Shown here piece after piece: positions 22,089 to 34,759 of a stretch of DNA of 46,592 bases. This stretch comes from Pezizomycotina sp. ARF18 (Eukaryota; Ascomycota): the NCBI GenBank assembly GCA_002224055.1, contig AZLU01000145.1:1-46592 (forward strand). The letters are read 5' to 3'. Under the pieces are notes generated by a model. It made no database searches. It was not told the DNA's origin and worked only from the letters and a program-made list of their open reading frames with translations. The position numbers and the translations under genes are program-made. Positions within the stretch are counted from its first letter, which is position 1, and each line of letters starts with the position of its first letter.

Positions 22089-23580
22089 CTGGTGACTCTT
22101 GACTGTTGCTGCCATGCCGTGAGGTACTGGCAGCGCGTCCTGAATAGCGTGCTGGATTTGCATCGCTCAGTCTTCCGAATGGCTAGTACTGTCACTTGTG
22201 GCCTTTTTCTTTTCGCCGTCAATCTTTACTCCTACGCCGTATTCTACGTTTTCGATTCGTTTAGTTTTCCCTTCCGTGCCATCCTGGTCGTCATTCCTTA
22301 TCTTGTTCATTCTTTTCTTCGCACGAAGTTGTACGACGCTTTTCTGGTCCGCGGTTTTCGTTGTTCTGAACATAACACCGATACTCCAGAATTTGGGGCC
22401 GACCGATTCAACCTTTCCCCAGCGAATATTGTCATCCTTCTGTCTTTTTTTCTGACAAATTTCAAAAGTGAATCTAAATTTTGAAATGGTAGAGACGATA
22501 GTCAATTAGTAGAGACCCATTAACACCAGCTCCTAACGTTCCTTGCCGCTCGCGCTTTCTTCCCCCCCCGCGACGGCGGTGCGTTAATATTTTTGGGCCA
22601 TTCGAGGGACACTAGTGATATTCGCGCCTTACACCCAAACTACGGAACGGTACCCGATGAGTATATAGATCGAGGTCTAAAGGGCCGCACCCGCTGGCCC
22701 ATAGCTGGCGACTTCTAGGTTTAGCGGTGAGTCGCTTGAGCAAAGGCAACTGCAGCAAGGCTTCGTCAAACACGGCCTTCAAGTAGGGTCCTTCAAAACC
22801 CAGAATCGTCATTCCTGCGACATTGACTGAACCAAACCGCTAATCGCGAGCCGAAATAGTTTCCTTGGAATTGTATGTATCCCGGGTGTAGCTTCCCACG
22901 TCGAGCATCCGAACGTTCAATTTCCTTCCAACAGTTAGAGACGGAAAGTTGATCATGCGTTTCTCTATTCCCCTCAGTATTCTTTTCGAAGTTCAGTGAA
23001 ACGGATTTCCCTTGCCTCCTGAAATGTTTTGAACACTAGATTTGATTATATCCCAAAATCGACTGCTTTTCTAGACCTTCGAAACAAAAGATCCATTTGG
23101 GAAGGAAAACGAGTAACCGTCACGGCAGCGTTCCGAAATTCAGGGTTAGTTAACCAACAGGTGACAAAAACGTCCCCACGGGCCACGCACGGCTCTCGCT
23201 GCCAGACCCGGCGATTCTTGCCCACTGCTAGGGGTCCTTTTAGCGAATGGTCGGTTAGACGAGGAAACAAACGTCGATCTTTTGCCCCACTATCCGCACG
23301 CATAACGTTTTGGAGGGGGTTACTATTAAGCAACCACGTTTTCTCGCGGCTCATGCATTCGAAGTACTACGTCCAAACATTTGTAGGTCGATTGAGATCG
23401 GCATAGATTTCTCTGTTTTGAAGCGTTACATATAATTAGCATGGCACCTCCATCCTTTTCAGGCCTTTTCTTTCTCGCTTTACCATCCCACCGTTCATTC
23501 CTTACCTCTCATTCGAAGAATCCGAGACCCTGGTGGTCCTAAGACGCAAAGCAGGGCTCTTGCAGTGGTGTTACGATTTG
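22089..23580. other. 1.5-kb intergenic region
   Basis: Open frames of 70-130 codons occur on both strands (22092-22505 and 23029-23406), but opposite-strand ORFs of equal length overlap and neither shows a family motif. I see no reliable gene. Confidence 0.4.
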
Positions 23581-23831
23581 AACATTTTATATATAAAAAT
23601 AACTTCCCTTTTTTTTCTAGATACCAGTATTTGTATTTCTGTTTCTTGTGCGATTCGTCAGGTTACGTTGGGATTGCCTGGAGCAATTGGGTTTTCTTTT
23701 GTTTTCTTCCCTGTCGCTTCTCTTTCCTTACTTTTTCCTTTGTCTTTTATTCTTTCTTCCTTCCTTCAATTCTACCTCTTTTCCCTTTTCTTTCTTTTAT
23801 TTTTTTCTTTTCCCTTTTCACTTCAAACAGA
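23581..23831 (+). promoter_or_regulatory. Pyrimidine-rich leader upstream of rhodopsin-like gene 2
   Basis: About 240 nt of almost pure C/T (TTTCTTTTCCCTTTTCAC type) end just before ATG 23832. CT-rich tracts directly upstream of start codons are typical of core promoters and transcription start regions of well-expressed filamentous-fungal genes. Confidence 0.5.
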
Positions 23832-25160
23832 ATGGCCGTATCAGACGACTGCTAACAGAAGGCTACATCGAATTCTCCCTCGGCGTCTCCGTCATCCTCC
23901 TGCGCATATTCGCCCGTACGAAGCTCCTCGGCTTCAAAAAGTGGCAAGGCGACGACTACCTCATCCTCCTGGCGCTAGCCGCCTATGCCATCCAAGCCTA
24001 CCTCTGGAAGGGTCTCCGCGCCGCCTCTTCATCCACTTCCACCCGGTATATCAGAGCACGACGTCAACCTCCTCGTCACATCTCTAAAAATAAACTTGGG
24101 CTTGTGGACGTGTAACGTTACGTACTTGTGGTGTTTGAAGGGGTGTATGGTGCTTTTGTACTCCCGTTTAACAAATGGGCTCCGCGAGCACAGATTGGTG
24201 CAGATTTCGGGTATCATAGTAGTAGTAACGTGGATTCTCTCCATACTCGAGTTATACCTGCACTGCCTCCCGCTGCACAAGCTCTGGCAGGTATACCCAA
24301 CCAGGCAAAGTGTGTAGTTCCAGCATTACGAATTTTACCATGATTGGTTTCTTCAATTTTTGCGACGGATAGTATGTTGTTATGTGTCGTTATGCCGCTG
24401 CTGTATAAGCGCGCTTACCGCTGAAGAGGAAGCTGCTCGTGTCCGTGTTACTTTGTGGTGGTGTGTTTATTATTGCGGCGACGCTGGTTAGGAATATCAA
24501 TGGGTTACTGCAGATTAATGGGATGGGACAAAGGATAAGAGTAGCGTTATGAAGTGGGCTGTTAGGAGCTGGTAAGCACCGTCCACATCCTCCAATCCCC
24601 TCCATGACGAAATGCTAAACAGATAACCTTTTATAGCTCGTCGCAACGCTCGTCGTAACGCGCCCTGCATTAAACCGCTCTTCAACAGCCAGTCCTGGAT
24701 TAAAAAGCACGGCGCGCACCATATCGACGAAAAACCCCGTCAACCGCTCGACTGGGACGACGGCGGAAGCGCAAGTTACGCAAGCACCTCCTACCACAAC
24801 TGCCCGCATCGGCAAAAAGCAAGGAATCCGCGTAAGCAGGGCTCCGTAGACTCCAACATGTCCGGCGCCTCGGAAGATTCAATGCGGGACTGTTCATGTA
24901 CAGGCTGGATAAAAAGGGGAAGCTCAAGAAGGTTAGGTTCTCGCAGATGACGGCGCACGAGGAACCGCACCCGAGTTTGAATACGCAGGTTTTTGAGAGT
25001 GTGAGCGGTGGTATTCCGGGAGTGGTCTCGTACATGGTGAGAATCCGGGAGAGATGATGGCAAGAAAGGAGCAATTGCTGCCGCAGGCGCCGGTGAGGTT
25101 GATGACGGTGAAGACGGTTGGGTTACCGTGGTCGCCGTGAAGAACTTGATGAGGGAGTAG
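23832..25160 (+). CDS. Fungal rhodopsin-domain (SAT4-like) integral membrane protein 2
   Basis: Start MAVSDD, then after a shift LLTEGYIEFSLGVSVILLR, IFARTKLLGFKKWQGDDY and LILLALAAYAIQAYLW. These correspond to the family's first two helices with the W-Q-G-D-D-Y signature. Then come LGLWTCNVTYLWCLKGCMVL, LYSRLTNGLREHRLVQISG, VVTWILSILELYLHCLPLHK and LWQVYP. Shifted frames give SSSITNFTMIGFFN, MLLCVVMPLLYKARLPLKRK, LLVSVLLCGGVFIIAATL and, after an intron starting at 24573, NAPCIKPLFNSQSW, a typical end-of-helix-7 motif. The cytosolic tail is Ser-rich and basic (GKLKKVRFSQMTAHEEPHPS). The same domain order and indel pattern occur in the gene at 13580, but sequence divergence is high. The ligand and role are unknown. 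Confidence 0.78.
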
Positions 25161-27396
25161 AGTCGACGGACTCGAAGACACAGTCTTCATGACTATTAAA
25201 AGAAGAGGCATATTGTGGCGGGGACTTTTCTGACACTTGGACATTCGAAGAAATATTTTCTTCCCATTTTTGCTTATGGTATCCGCTAGCGAGGCTTCTT
25301 TATCTCCCTCTCTATATTTTCACGCTTTTTTTTTTTTCATTTTCCATGATGCTGAGCGTTATTAGGTTGCGTTGTTACTACTATAATACTTGCATAATAA
25401 ATTTAATTTATATATCCTGCATTTCGTTCTTGAATCTTCATTTCTCCACTAACATCTGCTAGTAAATTACCCTTTTATTCTTTAGAAAGTTCAGATTGGC
25501 CTCTATTTCTCATAAACCGGCGCGAAAACAATAGCCATTAGCATCACATCGTGATATGTTGTGCTTTGTTTCGCTTGACTGCCTTTCCCTGATGTTTGAA
25601 CGCTGCATATTTATACACCCCATACGATCGTATTCACTTACCATCGTCATGACCTCCGGCTATTAATTTGCTTGAAAAGCCCATAAACCAAATTAATGCA
25701 CACGCTACCTTCCGCATACCGTTAACTTGGCAATCAGTGTGAGGAATAATAAACCTTATTCCACGCTTCGCGTGAGGTGGAATGCATCCTCATAATTTAC
25801 TAACGTCTAAATCTTTTCTCAAACTCGCTAGACATCCGAATGACGACTAGACCAGCTCTTCTGAGTTCCAAGATTGCCGAGCGACCTCCCCGTGGGCCGT
25901 GGCGCCTTCTACTGGCGTTTAAAGGTGCCTTCCTTATTTGGGCCTTGGTTTCTCCTGACAAACGCGCAGCTCCTTCGTTTATTCGACCTGACCTCACGTC
26001 TCTATAAAAAAGATCCGCGCTACGCTATACGGATGATAGCGAATTATCTCGAGCCCCTAACCTATCCTCTACCTCCAAACCATCCTTCTGCTGAACTATA
26101 GTAGATCAAAATGAATCATATTGTTCAGAAGTCCTTGGGAGTCTATTTGAATAAGATAGGGTATATCTCAGAGGGGTTACTTACGTTACCAACGTGCAAG
26201 CAAGTCATTCCATCGCGTTGACAGGAGTCAGATAATCTCAGCGCAGGCGATGAAGGAAGGCAGAGAGGCGGAGGTGTGAGATATGAAGCAGGTACTCTTC
26301 AGGTTCGTGGAAACGATACCCGGGAATAGACTCCTCCACGTCTATAGAGCGATCGGGTACGGATGAGGGGCCAAGGATAGGTACTAGTAACATGGAGGAT
26401 AAAGGCAAGAGGGACTCATAAGATACATAACACTATGGAGCTTAGGAATCAGAGAAGAGCCGCAATATTGTAGAGAAATTTGCTGTCGTCGACTAATCTC
26501 CACGAACTATCCCTAACGTCAAGCCATATATTATTTTTTACGAAGAAAAATAAATAGATATACTCTTCGATGCGATTCCACACTAACCTGATTTTTCGCT
26601 ATTATTTTATTTATTTATTTGTTTTTTTTTTGGATTTTTTTTTTTAAAAAAAAAAAAATCCCGCCCTTAACGAAAATTTTTCTCCCCTCGCCTTCCCTCA
26701 CATCACCAAATCGTCAACCAAACCCGCCCCTATAACAAAATCAGTCAAATCAAAAAAACACTACGAACAACAGCACCCCTACTTATTCATTATCCGCCTG
26801 TAGTATTCCGTTCATTATGCATAGAATCGTTACTTCCTCAAATCCCTTTATATGTTTATTGTTTTCCTTATTCTTTAAATTTGTTTTCTTATTATTGCAA
26901 TTACTTATAACGAGATTTAAACAAGAAATAAGAAAGACTTTATCTTGTTCTTGCTCGGTGTAAAGAGTTGAGAACTTGAAGTCTTTGACGAAGTATAGAT
27001 ATTCAAATATTTTAATAAAGGAGGGAGTAATAAGAGGACGAAGAGTATTTGGAGAAATAGGGAATAATCGCCAAAGAGAAATATCGTAAGTTCAGTCACC
27101 TTTTCTTCTCGCCAATATCAAGTTCAAGTTCGTCTTCCTTCTCGTCAGATTAGGTTCGTTAGTCGTGCCTTTTTGACGGAATTGGCTTTGAGCTTTCTCG
27201 GCGTTCTGCCTTGACGACATCACTGCTCGAACTTCAAATACCCTTGATGATGGAAGTCTCCGCTAACCCTTCCTCCGTCGACCTACCAGGTTAAACACAA
27301 ACGAACAGCAAACGAACAGCAGGCGCCTTTCAAATTGCTACTATAAAACAACATCCACACCGTCACCAAAAAGTCCGGAAAACACAGCAGTCAGCA
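25161..27396. other. 2.2-kb intergenic region with an A/T palindrome
   Basis: No recognisable gene. The 26550-26700 part is very A/T-rich and includes the GGA-T11-A13-TCC palindrome. Short ORFs near 25800-26101 and 26917-27099 lack coding character. Confidence 0.4.
26632..26661. terminator. A/T-rich perfect-stem palindrome
   Basis: GGA followed by 11 T, 13 A and TCC can form a long stem. In a eukaryote this is more likely a recombination- or replication-prone site or a 3'-end-forming element than a classical terminator; the type is a best fit only. Confidence 0.3.
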
Positions 27397-28666
27397 ATGC
27401 CACCGTACTGCTACAATTGCCAATTCGACTCGAAAACATAACCCGCGGCAGGGTATTCCGCTTGAAGAACGTCGTCTACTGCGCCTGCTGCGGCCGCAAG
27501 CAGTCCCGCTCCGGCCTCCTCGCCGCATCCAACAAGCCCACAAACAAAATCATGGCGGCCCCGATGAACATCCCCGCGGGCAGCAAAGCTGGGACGAGTA
27601 TCACAACGTCCTCTCGTCGATTAATTCTAGCTCCAACACCAATTCCAACTCCAACTCCGGATCGGAAGTTGAGGTTCAAGTTGCAGCAAGGGAGCTGGCG
27701 ATGGTCACGCTGGAGGACGTCAAAAGTGCTGCTTCATCGTTCAAGGCTAGTGTTTCGCCGGTCCGTGGGCTAGTGGCCATCGACCGGAAACGGAGAGATG
27801 AACTTCAACGTCAATTACAAGGAGAACAACACGGGATTCACGGCAATGGGAATGGGAATGATAACGGGCCCGGGATTACTACGACTGCTCCGAATTTGAA
27901 TACGGATTTTGTCTGCTCGCCCCCCAGCACACCATGAACGTCGAGGAAGCCTTCACCTGGCGCGCCAACATCATGCGCGAGAAGGGAAAGCAGGTATCCA
28001 CGATACTACTACCCCAGCCGTGCCCGCGCTGCTACAGCTGCCGCAAATTTGGCGTGTAAACCGCTCCGCCGGGTCCGCCGAACCCCTTTAGTGCCAACAG
28101 GAACGACACGCCAACTTGAACGCGAGGAATAACGACAGCAACAACAGCACGATGGACGATCCGTTGAACCTAAAGCGCCACGTCACCGAACCCGCCAACA
28201 ACAACAACAACAATTCCTCCCCTTTCTCCCTCTCATCCGTCGAACTAGAATACTGCAACCCACGCCGCGGCCCGCTCCGCGTCCTCAACGCCGACCCACC
28301 CTCCTCCCACCGTCCCCCATCAAACAAACCCCCAAAAGGCGCCTCGAGCCCGACGACCCCATAAAGGTCTTCATAAAGTACTTCCCGCCGCAAGCGAACC
28401 GCGAAAACCGCGACTCCGACGGTTCCGTCAAAAGTAGCTGCACGACCGTGATCGTTACGAGGAATACTACGGTCGGAAAATTCAGGAGGAAAGTGCAGGA
28501 CGCGACGGGGATCGAGGCGGGGAGGCAGTGCTTAAGGTACGACAATACGACGCTCGAGGGGGCTGATTTGACGCTCGGTGAAGTTGACGTTGAGGAGGAT
28601 GGGGTTTTTATTTTGATGGAGAGGCCTGAGGGGGAGGTTCCGGTCGGTGGAGGGAGGGGTTGTTGA
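27397..28666 (+). CDS. Protein with N-terminal Cys knuckles and C-terminal ubiquitin-like domain
   Basis: The N-terminus MPPYCYNCQFDSK, joined after a shift to NVVYCACCGRKQSR, gives a C-x2-C ... C-x2-C zinc-ribbon-like pair. A low-complexity Asn/Gly/Ser linker follows (NTNSNSNSGSEVEV, HGNGNGNDNG). A central MNVEEAFTWRANIMREKGK is followed by CPRCYSCRKFG (C-x2-C-x2-C). The C-terminus reads IKVFIKYFPPQ, then TTVIVTRNTTVGKFRRKVQD, GIEAGRQCLRYDNTTLEGAD and VDVEEDGVFILMERPEG. This matches the ubiquitin order: strand, helix K-x-K-I-Q-x-x-x-G-I, Q-R-L-x-x, T-L-x-D. It ends without a Gly-Gly conjugation tail. Frame shifts occur near 27435, 27680, 27930, 28050 and 28340. It probably works as a UBL adaptor; specific function unknown. 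Confidence 0.62.
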
Positions 28667-28946
28667 GGAAGTATGGGCGCGAAGGAGTAGATTGATGCTT
28701 ATCGTTCTTTCTTTCATACCGAGAAGGGAGAAAGATGGAGAAAAGGAGATCTGAATTTTCTTCACTGGTGATTTTAATAATAAAGAGGAGGAAAAGAATA
28801 CTACAAGGAGTGTCTAAAGGATTCATGCCAGTGTCAATGGGAGACGACGTTTATGATTACTACGACTCATGCATTGCGATGGACAAAGCGTTCTTTTCTT
28901 CCCTTTTCATATAGTTTTCTTGGAGTACTTTGTTTCATAAGCGGTT

Positions 28947-29182
28947 TGTTGGATGTAAGTAGTAAAGGAACATCAAACGACACGAATACGTCGAGAATTG
29001 CCCCCAGCGCTATGCATCGACCGACCTCGGCCGCAGCTCTGTAATGAAACGGCATGCATCGATGCGAAGTATTAGCATCGTAAAGATTCGTTTTATATGG
29101 ATCATTGTATATTAAACGGCAGGATACTACCCTCGTAGATATTTGTTTCTTTAACAATTACAATTTTGATCTTTATCCTATA
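28947..29182 (+). repeat. 5' LTR of Ty1/copia element
   Basis: This 236-bp repeat starts TGTTGGATG and ends ATCCTATA. It aligns along its length with the 3' LTR, differing mainly by transitions. It is less RIP-altered than the other LTR and includes the palindrome GCATCGATGC. Flanking pentamers CGGTT (left) and CGTTT (right of the 3' LTR) are similar but not identical. Confidence 0.9.
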
Positions 29183-32100
29183 TAGTAGCAACACTACATA
29201 CAAAAAGCAATAGCCACATCCCGCGCATCTTAAAACGACAATCTAGATCTTAGATAGCAACGTCGAAAGCTTTCGTGACGTAGTTACGTTCTCAAGGAAT
29301 AACTCCATCCTCATCTCGCCGCCCGTCGCGCCATCGCGAGGCATTACGAGCACGCTCGGCACAGCAGAGTAAATAATCTTAACATCACCCCGCCAACCTA
29401 AATAGAAGATACCTACCGTACAGCGCCGAGTATACCTCGAGCCATCTCAGTATTCGTACAAACAAGCGGATTCGCTACAATCCTATCCTACTACTTAAGA
29501 GATAGCGACTAGCACTCTAGAAGAGGCGCATACTTACAAAACTACACATATCGAAGCTCGCCGATATTATCGTAAATCTAAGACCCGGAAAAAGCTTAGT
29601 AAAGATAAATAAGCTCGTTATACGTAAGAGTACTTATTACTCCGCGGTAAAAATTAAGCAGATTTATTACTTTAATGCCGATAAACGAAGAGCATAGGCC
29701 GTTAGATAGCCCTTAAATCTATAACTTTACAAATAACGAGGCAAATCGGAACATTAGAACTTCAGCTAATAAGTATATACTAGAAGACGACGATACTATA
29801 TATACGTATATTAACCGCGCGAAAAGATAGCAGGTAAAACTAAAGGCTCTCAACTCGGGACTCACGCGATAATTAGCTTATCGAGAACATCTTAAAAGAA
29901 TTACCTAAGTCATATAATACCGTATTATCCTCTATTATATTACTAATAGTAGTAAGAGGCGTTACGATAAATCTCGAGCAAATAATAAGCCTACTAAGCC
30001 AAAAGAAGTACGTAAAAAGCATAGAAGCTTACGCACGATAAATCCGGCCAATACGAGCCGCGCTAGAAAAAAGAATAAAAATAATAATATAGCCTATATA
30101 GTAATAAGAATAGGCGCCAGTAATAAAGATACTAGTAGTAATATAAATACTAATAATAATAAAAAAAGTAGAACGCATCGAGACAGCGCGGACGCCCTCT
30201 AAGAAGAGGTTATAGCCGCGGAAGATTCAGTAGCCGTATAGCTAGTAAGGCGCGCCACCGCGAAGTATAATCGATATAGGGAGTATAGTACTATATATAC
30301 GGAGAATATAGCTATATATAGTACTACTACCCATAAGCGTTCGATCTTACGATTAACGCTAGTAATAAAGAAGGATTTTAGACCCGGTTCGATTATAGAG
30401 ATAGCGCGGCTAGCAGTATTATTTAGATAACGCTAAAAGAACGAGATAGACTCTTTTTACGCCGGCCCGCCGCTAACTATCGCGCCTAACTACGAAGCTA
30501 AAAGGCGCTACTTAGCGCAAACTATAAAGAGGATAAAGACTAAATATAGATAGCCGTAGAATATAAGCGAAATAACGATACTTTAGAATAGTATTACAAG
30601 GCGTACCGTACCAGTTTAAATAACGGTCAGTAGTACGCCAACAACGTAAACAGTAATTATATTAAGGACAATAGAAAGATCTCGCGGAGCCGGTACAGCT
30701 CAAACCGCCTCGCCGCATATATATAGGGGATAATTACGTCGTTCTAGCTACTTATATTAGAAACGTACGCCTTAAAGTAAATATTAATAGTAAACGCCGA
30801 GTCATTATAATAACCGGCGTCTATTATTATAAAGAATTTAGATAAGCTAAACTACTATTAGTAGCGTAGTTAGTTAAACGGGAACTAATATTTAATCTCT
30901 TAGATTAAGACGTACTAACGTTTTAATACCGTAAAACGGGTAAAATCGCTCTTTAAGCGCCTAAGTAGGAAAGGATATTCCTAATAGCTATATAAAATAA
31001 TAATAAACTACCACGAACTAGCTCGACATATAGCGAATAGGTACTTATCATAAGAATAGAGTAAATAGCGTAGGAATAGTATTAGGCCCTTAGCCATTTA
31101 AATAAAATCGATCTTCGTCGTTTATTATAAGATCTAGGTATAATTATTATAGAGGGTACGTATATTTAACGTCCCTACGAAGTATATATAATAGGTAAGT
31201 ATATACCGTTAGGCGCCCGAGCGCTAACGACTTAAAAAACCGCGCCTCTATAAAAGATTTATATAGATATATAGACAGCGCCTTATAAATAGTAGAGTTT
31301 AAAAAATAGTAGTAGATTTAATAGTATAGTTAACAATATGACTCGATACGGCTAGATACTTCTATATAGTAATAAAAAGAATAATTAGTAGATAATAGAT
31401 AAATAGATTAAGGCGCGAATTACTAAATACGCCGCGAAGCGCTTTAACTCGAGAAGCCGCGATTTAGTACCGTTATACTCTATTCTCGTCGTTCGTTATA
31501 ATAGCGGCGGTAAGTATAACGATTAGTTAAACGATAGTAAATTTAAGGATATATTAGCCTCGTACGGCATTAATAACAGCGGTACGCGCTAAACGATTAT
31601 AGCTAGAACGAAGTAGTAAACGCTTTTTACTAACTATTATAAATAAGGCGCGCGCGGCGCTTTATAATATAGATCTACCGCTTTATCTATAGAGAGAAGC
31701 CGCCCGATATATTTATAACTAAGGAATATATTATCTATAAAGGTACTTTACGGTAAAACGCCCTATAAGGCGTATTAAGGCTATAAACTAGATATTAGTA
31801 AACTATACCCGTTAGTACTAATATATAAGTAAGGATTATTATCCTATTAATAAACTCGCTATAAGAGTATAAAAAGGAAAATATATAGGATTTAAAGGTA
31901 GCGGTAAAATAGTTAGAGTATATAATCTAACTTAGCGTAAAGTACTATAAACCTCTTATTTTATAATAGCCGCCGGATTAAATCTACCGCAATAGATCGA
32001 GTACGATAATTTTATACTCGCCGCTTAGAGTAGCTCCTTAACTCCTACTAACGCGGTAGCTCTCGCTATATATTAGGATATTAAAGATCTAGATACCGTT

Positions 32101-33768
32101 ATCTACGCTTAGGTAATATAATTGTCGGAGAAAGTAAATAGTAGGTAATAATAAAGGAAAAACTACTCTTACTAGAAAAATATAGTATATGGAACTAATT
32201 TAAATAGATATAAGAAGAATCGAGTAATAGCGTCTACTACCGCTAAAGTAAGTACTTCGCTATAAATAAAACGCTCAGAATAAGATCGTTCGCTATAAGA
32301 TAAGACTAATAGTTCTAGGCTATCTATAGGATTAATAAAACGACGATATATATTTACTGGTCGTTAAATTCTCTATAGCCCGCGCTATTCTAGCGGTAGC
32401 CGCCGCGTTAGATCTCGAGGTACGATATAGGGATATTATCTCTATATTTTTTTAAAAAGGATCTAGCGCCTAATTAGTAAGTAAATATACTTACGCCTAA
32501 AGAGTATAACTAATATAGAACGATTCCTAATAAACTAACGCGTAAAGGCGTAGTATACTACTCCGCCTTACTAAATTAATATATAGCCTACGTATCTCGC
32601 TATTAATCTAAAATAGTAAACTTTATAAAGTACTAACTAGTATAGGATTATATCGATTACCCTATAATACGGGTATATATTATAGCTTAAGAAATATCGA
32701 TACGGAAGGCGTTAGTATATATATTCTCGTATTTATCGATAACTTACTTATTATTATATATAATAAATTAGCCGATAAGATTAAAGAAGAGCTACTTAAA
32801 CGGCTTAATATTAAGTAATTTAATAACGCGGTATACTTTTTAAGAGCTTAAATCGAGAGGAATCGCCGCGAAAGGACGATATACTTATCGTAGGAGGCGT
32901 ATATCGATAGATTATTTTAACGTTATAGTATATAGAACTACGTAGTCGCGGCGATACTAATAGTTTAATATCCGCGCTACGCCGTCTTGAGAAGAATTAA
33001 ATTATTAGACCGGAGAACTATTATAGTAACTTAGAAGAACTTAGTATCTAACGGTTTAGACGCGCCTAGAACTAGCCTTCGTTTAGTTAGAATTAGCCAC
33101 CTTTACTACCTACCTAGGGGACTCATAATATATCGCGATACAGCGGTTATTACGCTATCTATAGGGGACGCGTAAGTACGGCCTACGTTTTAGCCGAGTA
33201 ATACTAATAGAGAGATATAGCCTTAGGGATATATAGATAGCGACTTCGCTCGAGCTAAAGATCGCCGCTTAGTTAGTAGCTACGCCTTTATAATATACGG
33301 AGGAGTAGTATCGTTCGTATTTTATAAATAAACTACCGTCGCTATTTTAATAACGGAGGTAAAATATACGGTACTTAGCGCCGCGACTCGGGAGGTAGTA
33401 TAGCTTAAAAGAATATTCTAGTCGAGTCTACTTATAAACTAGTAGACCGGGGCTACTAATAACGAGAAGATAATTCCCGTCGAATTAAAAATTAATAATA
33501 TGGGCGCCTACTACCTAGCTATAAACGCGGCTCGTAACGTTAATAAACGAACTAAGCATATCGACATTAAATATTATTTTATTAGGGAGAAAATTAAAGA
33601 TTATAAGATCGCGCTAGCGCGCGTTATATCGGCCGATAACGTCGCCGATATATTTACTAAACCGCTAGCTCTACCGGTATTCGTTAAACTAAGGTAAGCG
33701 CTAGAAGTGCGCCCTATCCTAGATCGTAAAGAATAGGGAGGCCTCGGCCTATAGCGGGTAAGGGAGGC
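29183..33768 (+). mobile_element. Internal region of a RIP-inactivated Ty1/copia retrotransposon
   Basis: The order integrase, reverse transcriptase, RNase H identifies Ty1/copia. Near 31527 the frame reads NDSKFKDILASYGIN, an altered form of the integrase DNGGEFKDFLASYGI block. From 32729 the RT block reads VFIDNLLII (from Y-V-D-D-L-L), KEELLKRLNIK and YFLRA, then IERNRRERTIYLS with stops standing where Gln is expected, and EAYIDRL. At 33500-33697 an open stretch carries NVNKRTKHIDIKYYFIREKI and NVADIFTKPLALP, the RNase H C-terminus. Frame is kept over hundreds of bases and the stops are TAA/TAG, so loss of function came from C-to-T/G-to-A mutation and not from indels. Confidence 0.92.
33754..33768 (+). 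promoter_or_regulatory. Polypurine tract of the copia element
   Basis: The purine-rich GCGGGTAAGGGAGGC-type stretch lies immediately before the 3' LTR, where plus-strand DNA priming is expected in LTR retrotransposons. Confidence 0.65.
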
Positions 33769-34010
33769 TATTAGATATAAGTAGTAAAGGAATATTAAAT
33801 AACACGAATACATCGAGAATTACCCGTAGCGCTATGTATCGACCGACCTCGGCCGAGCTCTATAATAAACGGCATGCATCGATGCGAAGATATTAGCATC
33901 GTGAAGATTCGTTTTATATGGGATTTATTTTGTATATAAACGGCAGGATACTGCCCTCGATAGATAGTTTTGTTCTTCATGCAATTGACAATTTTGATCT
34001 TCATCCTACA
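33769..34010 (+). repeat. 3' LTR of Ty1/copia element
   Basis: This 242-bp copy starts TATTAGATA (RIP-altered TGTTGGATG) and ends ATCCTACA. It shares with the 5' LTR the core blocks CGACCGACCTCGGCCG, GGCATGCATCGATGCGAAG and AACGGCAGGATACT. Confidence 0.9.
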
Positions 34011-34727
34011 CGTTTTCTTTTTTCTACAGTTGGTTTCTCATGGGTTGTTTTTCTTTATCAGTTCTTTCTCTTTCTTCATCATTAATATACTAGTACGGTG
34101 GGCTAGGAGACTAATAATATAAAGAACTATTTCAATACAGTGTTGGTGCAAGATTGGATAGTTCCCTACTAGTAGTGTGCAAGGAGAGCTACCTGGACCA
34201 GTTATTAGTATCACAATGCTCAGAATGGGAAATAGGTAACCCCGGGAGCTGGAAGGATTAGGTGAGGTGAATGGAACCGAGGAGATTTTTCTTCTTTACG
34301 GGGGTATCTAGGTATTCAAGGCCGTCGAATTTGGATTGAGGCATAAGTAGCCGAATTATACACACTTTCTCTTTCTTATAAGAACGGGAGGAGGTCCTCA
34401 CTGATGTCAAGGTCCCTTCGCTGGAGTCTGATATAAACGGCAACCGAGCACTCAAGGCCTATCTCTCCCCAAGTAATGTATGTATGTATAGACCTAACCT
34501 TTTGATAATAATAGAAACTCGGGAAACTCTAGATGAGTTAAGAGCCAGCCAGACACTCACGAAGAGTTCTTCAAAAAGTCATAAATCGTACCACTTGGGG
34601 GGGGGGGGGGGGTGAAAGAGAGTGACAAATGCTACACTTGGTATTTATATCTCTCCTGGAATATCCGGCGGTGAAACATTCTGGGTCGGCTATGGACGGT
34701 TAAGAAACGGGCGAGCATATTCGAGCT

Positions 34728-34759
<32 letters not shown>

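Noticed and set aside
22167-22505. 112-codon ORF on the - strand opposite a 130-codon + strand ORF
   Set aside because: Both frames are open over the same bases, neither continues through introns, and the composition follows the T-rich strand; no support for either.
23029-23406. Overlapping 125- and 102-codon ORFs on opposite strands
   Set aside because: No recognisable motif and no evidence to choose a strand.
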